A stretch of 64,000 bases of DNA from Hominicoprocola sp037419475 (GTDB taxonomy: Bacteria > Bacillota > Clostridia > Oscillospirales > Oscillospiraceae), in assembly GCA_037419475.1 (NCBI GenBank), contig JAXYYF010000110.1:1-64000 (forward strand), written 5' to 3'. The position numbers and the translations under genes were made by a program. How positions within the stretch are numbered: position 1 is the stretch's first letter; every line of letters begins with the position of its first letter. The notes beneath the pieces are model-generated. The model did not search any database. It had not been told where the DNA came from and was given only the letters and a program-made list of their open reading frames with translations. Shown here in pieces: positions 61,532 through 64,000 of the stretch.

Positions 61532-61780
61532 GTCAAGACCGGCAAGGTGGACGCTGTGCTGCTGGAATCTCTGGTCGCGCAGGCCTATGTCGCCAATAAC
61601 GATGATTTGAGCGTGGTGGATGTCGGCTTTGAGAAGGCCACGGAGAACGCGTCCCTCGGCGTCCAGAAGGGCAACGAGGACTTTGTCGAGTACCTCAATG
61701 AAAAGATTGCGGAAATGACCGAAAAGGGTCTGATCGAGCAGTATGTGGCCGACGCACAGACGCTGGCTGACGGCGAATAA
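61532..61780 (+). pseudogene. C-terminal remnant of an amino-acid ABC transporter binding protein
   Basis: About 83 codons that read KTGKVDAVLLESLVAQAYVAN and continue to a normal stop, which matches the end of SBP_bac_3-type proteins (conserved GKVDAV and the terminal Glu/Lys-rich helix). There is no signal sequence, lobe 1 or ribosome site; upstream of about 61530 the frame has no related sequence. A strong terminator still follows. The gene has been cut by a deletion. GTG 61547 would open a 77-residue frame but I see no reason to think it is translated. Confidence 0.8.
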
Positions 61781-61794
61781 AATATTTCAAGCGA

Positions 61795-61836
61795 AAAAGG
61801 GGAGCCATGTCCGGTCGGACATGGCTCCCCTTTTCA
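61795..61836. terminator. Bidirectional terminator between the remnant and degV
   Basis: AAAAGGGGAGCCATGTCC pairs perfectly (18 bp) with its complement across GGTC; A- and T-rich flanks allow use in both directions. Confidence 0.93.
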
Positions 61837-61843
61837 TTTAACT

Positions 61844-62686
61844 TTAATGTTCTGCCCCCACTTCGTAGCCAACCAGTATACCGCCTCGCTCGGCATAGTA
61901 GCTGCAAAGGCCAAGACAGGGATAGAATTCAATATCCGCCTGCGGGAACTGCTCGTGCAGGGCGAGCTCAAGACGCAGTGCGGCGGCGGGATCGTCGACG
62001 TGGCTGATGCGAACCTTGCCGCCGCGGTAGCCGGCAGCGATCATCCGTTCGATCATGGATGACTGCGCCTTGCGGTCGCCGCGGCATTTCTCGACCGGCT
62101 CAACCGTTCCCTCCGTGCTGGCAATGGCCAGCACGCGGATGCCGAGAAGTCCGACCGCACTGGCGGCCAGCTGGCTCACGCGTCCGTTCTGTGCCAGGTT
62201 GTGCAGCGAGCGCAGACAATAGATCAGCCGCGTGGAGGAAAGGTACGCTTCGCCTGCGCGCCGGAGTTCATCAAAGCTTTTTCCCTGTGCGGCAAGCTCG
62301 GCGAGCTTTTCGAGCAGTAGACGCATTTCCGGGCCGGTCGTCATCGTGTCAAAAACGTGGATCTTGACATCAGGGTGCTCCTGCAAATAAAGATCCCGCG
62401 CCGCCATGGCAGAGCCGTAGGTGCCGGAGAGCGAGCTGGTGATGGTCGCAACGAAGATTTCGTCTGCCCCCTCAAAGGCGCGCATCCAGCGCTCCGGGCC
62501 GGGACAGGCTGTGCCGGATTTTCCCTTGTAGGCGGCCAGATAGTCCAGCATTTCGGGTACATTCAGGTCTTTATCGTCGGTAAAGCTGCGCTCGCCCGCC
62601 TGAATCGTCATGGGGACGGATTCAAAGCAAATGCCCTCCTTCGGAAAATATAGGTCTGCGGAAGAGTCAGCGATCAACTTTATCAT
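61844..62686 (-). CDS. DegV-family fatty-acid-binding protein
   Basis: 280 residues. DegV/FakB family: the N-terminal MIKLIADSSADLYFP with the conserved Asp-Ser, the TITSSLSGTYGSA motif that binds the carboxylate, and SHVDDPAAA in the C-terminal lobe. In other Firmicutes such proteins present fatty acids to the FakA kinase; no FakA is in the window. It is divergent from the DUF1836 gene. Confidence 0.9.
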   Translation of the reverse strand: MIKLIADSSADLYFPKEGICFESVPMTIQAGERSFTDDKDLNVPEMLDYLAAYKGKSGTACPGPERWMRAFEGADEIFVATITSSLSGTYGSAMAARDLYLQEHPDVKIHVFDTMTTGPEMRLLLEKLAELAAQGKSFDELRRAGEAYLSSTRLIYCLRSLHNLAQNGRVSQLAASAVGLLGIRVLAIASTEGTVEPVEKCRGDRKAQSSMIERMIAAGYRGGKVRISHVDDPAAALRLELALHEQFPQADIEFYPCLGLCSYYAERGGILVGYEVGAEH

Positions 62687-62724
62687 GGTGCAACCTCCAA
62701 AGCATCTGGAATGATACTGCTGTT

Positions 62725-62753
62725 ATCATAGACCGATTTTGAAAATCTGTCAA
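62725..62753 (-). promoter_or_regulatory. Promoter of degV with palindromic spacer
   Basis: On the minus strand TTGACA, 17 bases, TATGAT. The spacer contains GATTTTCAAAATC, a palindrome, set inside a wider ACCGATT/AATCGGT inverted repeat (62732-62758 on the plus strand). This looks like an operator. Confidence 0.7.
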
Positions 62754-62772
62754 TCGGTTTTTGAAAAACTTG

Positions 62773-62802
62773 TTGACAGATATGAATGAAAGGAATTAAG
62801 AT
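62773..62802 (+). promoter_or_regulatory. Putative promoter of the DUF1836 gene
   Basis: TTGACA, 18 bases, TAAGAT, about 25 bases before the start. Confidence 0.6.
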
Positions 62803-62828
62803 AGAGAAACAATAAGGGGGGATGGCTC

Positions 62829-63365
62829 ATGGAAGAGGAAAAGCGCCGCCAGCTGACGGAATCCGTTCAGGCGTTTCACATCCCGCGGCTCGACGAGATC
62901 CCCGATGTGGGATTGTATCTCGAACAGGTCACGCGTTACGTCAATCAATCGCTCATGGGCTGCGGCGTCAGCCCGATCACCGCGTCCATGGTGAGCAATT
63001 ATGTCAAGCAGCGCCTCATTCCGCATCCGGAGAAGAAGGCGTACAGCGCCGAGGCAATCGCCTACCTCATGTTTGTTGCCTGCGTCAAGAGCGTGGCCGC
63101 GATGGAGGATATCCGACTGCTCATCGGCATCCAGCGAGAGACGTACAGCCTGTCCGCTGCGTACAACTATTTCTGCGAGGAGTTCGAGAACCTGCTGCAA
63201 TATGTTTTCGGTCTGCGTGAGCAGCCGGAGACTGTCGGAAGCGGGGAATCGGACGAAAAGCGTCTGCTGCGCGCGGCACTGCTGTCGGTGACGCACAAGC
63301 TCTATCTTGGTGCGTATCTCGGACTGCTGCGCGCGCAGGACGGTGCGGACGGCGCGCGGCACTGA
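62829..63365 (+). CDS. DUF1836 domain protein, predicted DNA-binding
   Basis: 178 residues. The first half shows a DUF1836-like pattern: HIPRLDEIPDVGLYLEQV, then TASMVSNYVKQRLIPHPEKK, which resembles a MerR-type winged helix, then YLMFVACVKSVAAMEDI. Function is not established for the family; a regulator is likely. It faces the degV gene across a shared promoter region, which makes degV a possible target. Confidence 0.82.
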   Translation: MEEEKRRQLTESVQAFHIPRLDEIPDVGLYLEQVTRYVNQSLMGCGVSPITASMVSNYVKQRLIPHPEKKAYSAEAIAYLMFVACVKSVAAMEDIRLLIGIQRETYSLSAAYNYFCEEFENLLQYVFGLREQPETVGSGESDEKRLLRAALLSVTHKLYLGAYLGLLRAQDGADGARH

Positions 63366-63392
63366 AAGTTTCGGCGCGGCGGCATAATTAGC

Positions 63393-63421
63393 TTGATTTT
63401 TTCGACGTGATTCTCTATCAT
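63393..63421 (+). promoter_or_regulatory. Putative promoter of the cobalamin leader transcript
   Basis: TTGATT, 17 bases, TATCAT, about 25 bases before the riboswitch. Confidence 0.6.
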
Positions 63422-63445
63422 AGTCTACGGTAAAGTTATACTGTT

Positions 63446-63600
63446 CCATGCGGTCGATCCGGGAAACCGGAACGGGGGAATGGGGTGAAAAGCCCCGCGA
63501 GCGGGTCACTGTGAAGCTCCCACGAGGAGATAAGTCAGAATGCCCGGACGACATGGAGCGCTCCTGCCCGAACCGGGGGCCGTAAGGACTGAGGGAGAAG
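63446..63600 (+). ncRNA. Cobalamin riboswitch
   Basis: Cobalamin aptamer features are in order: GGGGGAATGGGGTGAAAAGCCCC (split: GGGAA, then GGTGAAA), GCGGGTCACTGTGAAGC as the B12-box-like part and AAGTCAGAATGCCCGG near the end. The core CACTGTGA differs a little from the common CAACTGTGA, so it may be a variant class. A terminator follows at 63612, so B12 probably stops transcription of the next gene. Confidence 0.82.
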
Positions 63601-63611
63601 TGCGCCCTTTT

Positions 63612-63657
63612 GCGTCTGTGCGGCTCGCATGAGCGGGCAGGTGCAGACGCTTTTTTC
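63612..63657 (+). terminator. Riboswitch-linked terminator
   Basis: GCGTCTG pairs with CAGACGC, with an inner GCTC-GCAT-GAGC hairpin and TTTTTT behind the stem. Confidence 0.85.
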
Positions 63658-63678
63658 GACAAAGGAAGGAGAAAAAAC

Positions 63679-64000
63679 ATGAAAAAGCGCGTACTGTCCC
63701 TGTTGATGAGCTTTATTCTGCTCGTCAACCTGCTGCCTGCCACGGCCCGGGCGGCGGAAAATATTACCGTGTACGCCACGGTCAGCGACCGCGGAAGCAT
63801 TGCCTGCGAGAATGGGGCGCTGGTCGCTGATGTTCCGGTCACTGTTGAAACGGATGACGGAACGGCGACGGTGGACGCCGTGCTTGCCGAACTGCATGAA
63901 ATGTACGGCAAGAGCTACACCGGCGGAAGCTATGTGACGAAGCTCTGGGATGTTTCGACAAGCAACTGCCTGTTCTTCGTGAACGAGCAGGCGCTGCAGG
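63679..64000 (+). CDS. Secreted DUF4430-like protein, 3' end missing
   Basis: The first 107 residues are in the window, starting at ATG 63679 after AAGGAAGGAG. There is a Sec signal (MKKRVLSLLMSFILLVNLLP, cleavage near ARAA) and then a short domain with VTVETDDGTATVDAVLAEL and YVTKLWDVSTSNCLFFVN, which resembles DUF4430, a fold related to the transcobalamin C-terminal domain. Its control by a cobalamin riboswitch supports a role in capturing or handling B12 outside the cell; this remains inference, and the anchor or other domains lie beyond the edge. Confidence 0.8.
   Translation, partial: MKKRVLSLLMSFILLVNLLPATARAAENITVYATVSDRGSIACENGALVADVPVTVETDDGTATVDAVLAELHEMYGKSYTGGSYVTKLWDVSTSNCLFFVNEQALQ

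Noticed and set aside
61547..61780. Independent 77-codon gene
   Set aside because: It is the end of a binding-protein domain without signal, first lobe or ribosome site, so I call it a remnant.

Overview
The window looks like chromosomal DNA of a GC-rich anaerobic gut Clostridium relative, most like the Oscillospiraceae; this is a judgement from gene content and protein flavour, not a database result. Supporting signs are monoderm-type genes (RNase J, GdpP, a type IV pilus locus without an outer-membrane secretin), T-box, c-di-GMP-I and cobalamin leader RNAs, SNF and LctP transporters, DegV and DUF1836 proteins, and many intrinsic terminators. I see no tRNA, rRNA, CRISPR array, insertion sequence or prophage.

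Layout. 1-4265: a sugar- or nucleoside-type ABC importer (5' end cut off), two permeases and a small membrane-anchored protein. 4338-5786: M20 peptidase. 5836-8347 (minus): a TrmH-type RNA methyltransferase downstream of RNase J. 8719-16411: a housekeeping run gdpP-rplI-dnaB-tilS-hpt-ftsH. 16755-21648: a branched-chain amino acid ABC importer livJHMGF. 21743-24848: a TSUP exporter and feoAB. 24947-28562 (minus): htpG followed by a large beta-rich lipoprotein. 28700-32559 (minus): a methionine importer metQ-metN-metI with mnmA, preceded by a Met-rich leader ORF. 32766-37219: an XRE regulator divergent from an SNF transporter, a D-2-hydroxyacid dehydrogenase and a LysR regulator.

37379-52101 is the most notable part: a type IV pilus operon of about 15 kb, pilB-pilC-pilA-pilD-pilM-pilN-pilO, then a giant prepilin of 2143 residues and three small minor prepilins. 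It begins with a c-di-GMP-I riboswitch and terminator. The PilB ATPase also carries a double MshEN motif, a known c-di-GMP-binding fold, so c-di-GMP probably acts both on transcription and on the motor. A frameshifted, truncated response-regulator receiver lies directly behind the operon's terminator.

52561-64000 holds a MATE exporter, an lctP - L-2-hydroxyacid dehydrogenase - ilvE cluster (minus) with a small membrane ORF and a terminator in front, an asparagine T-box with asnB, azlCD, a remnant of an amino-acid-binding protein, divergent degV and DUF1836 genes, and a cobalamin riboswitch in front of a secreted DUF4430-like protein that runs off the window end. Branched-chain amino acids recur as a theme (liv import, AzlCD export, IlvE with a hydroxyacid dehydrogenase).
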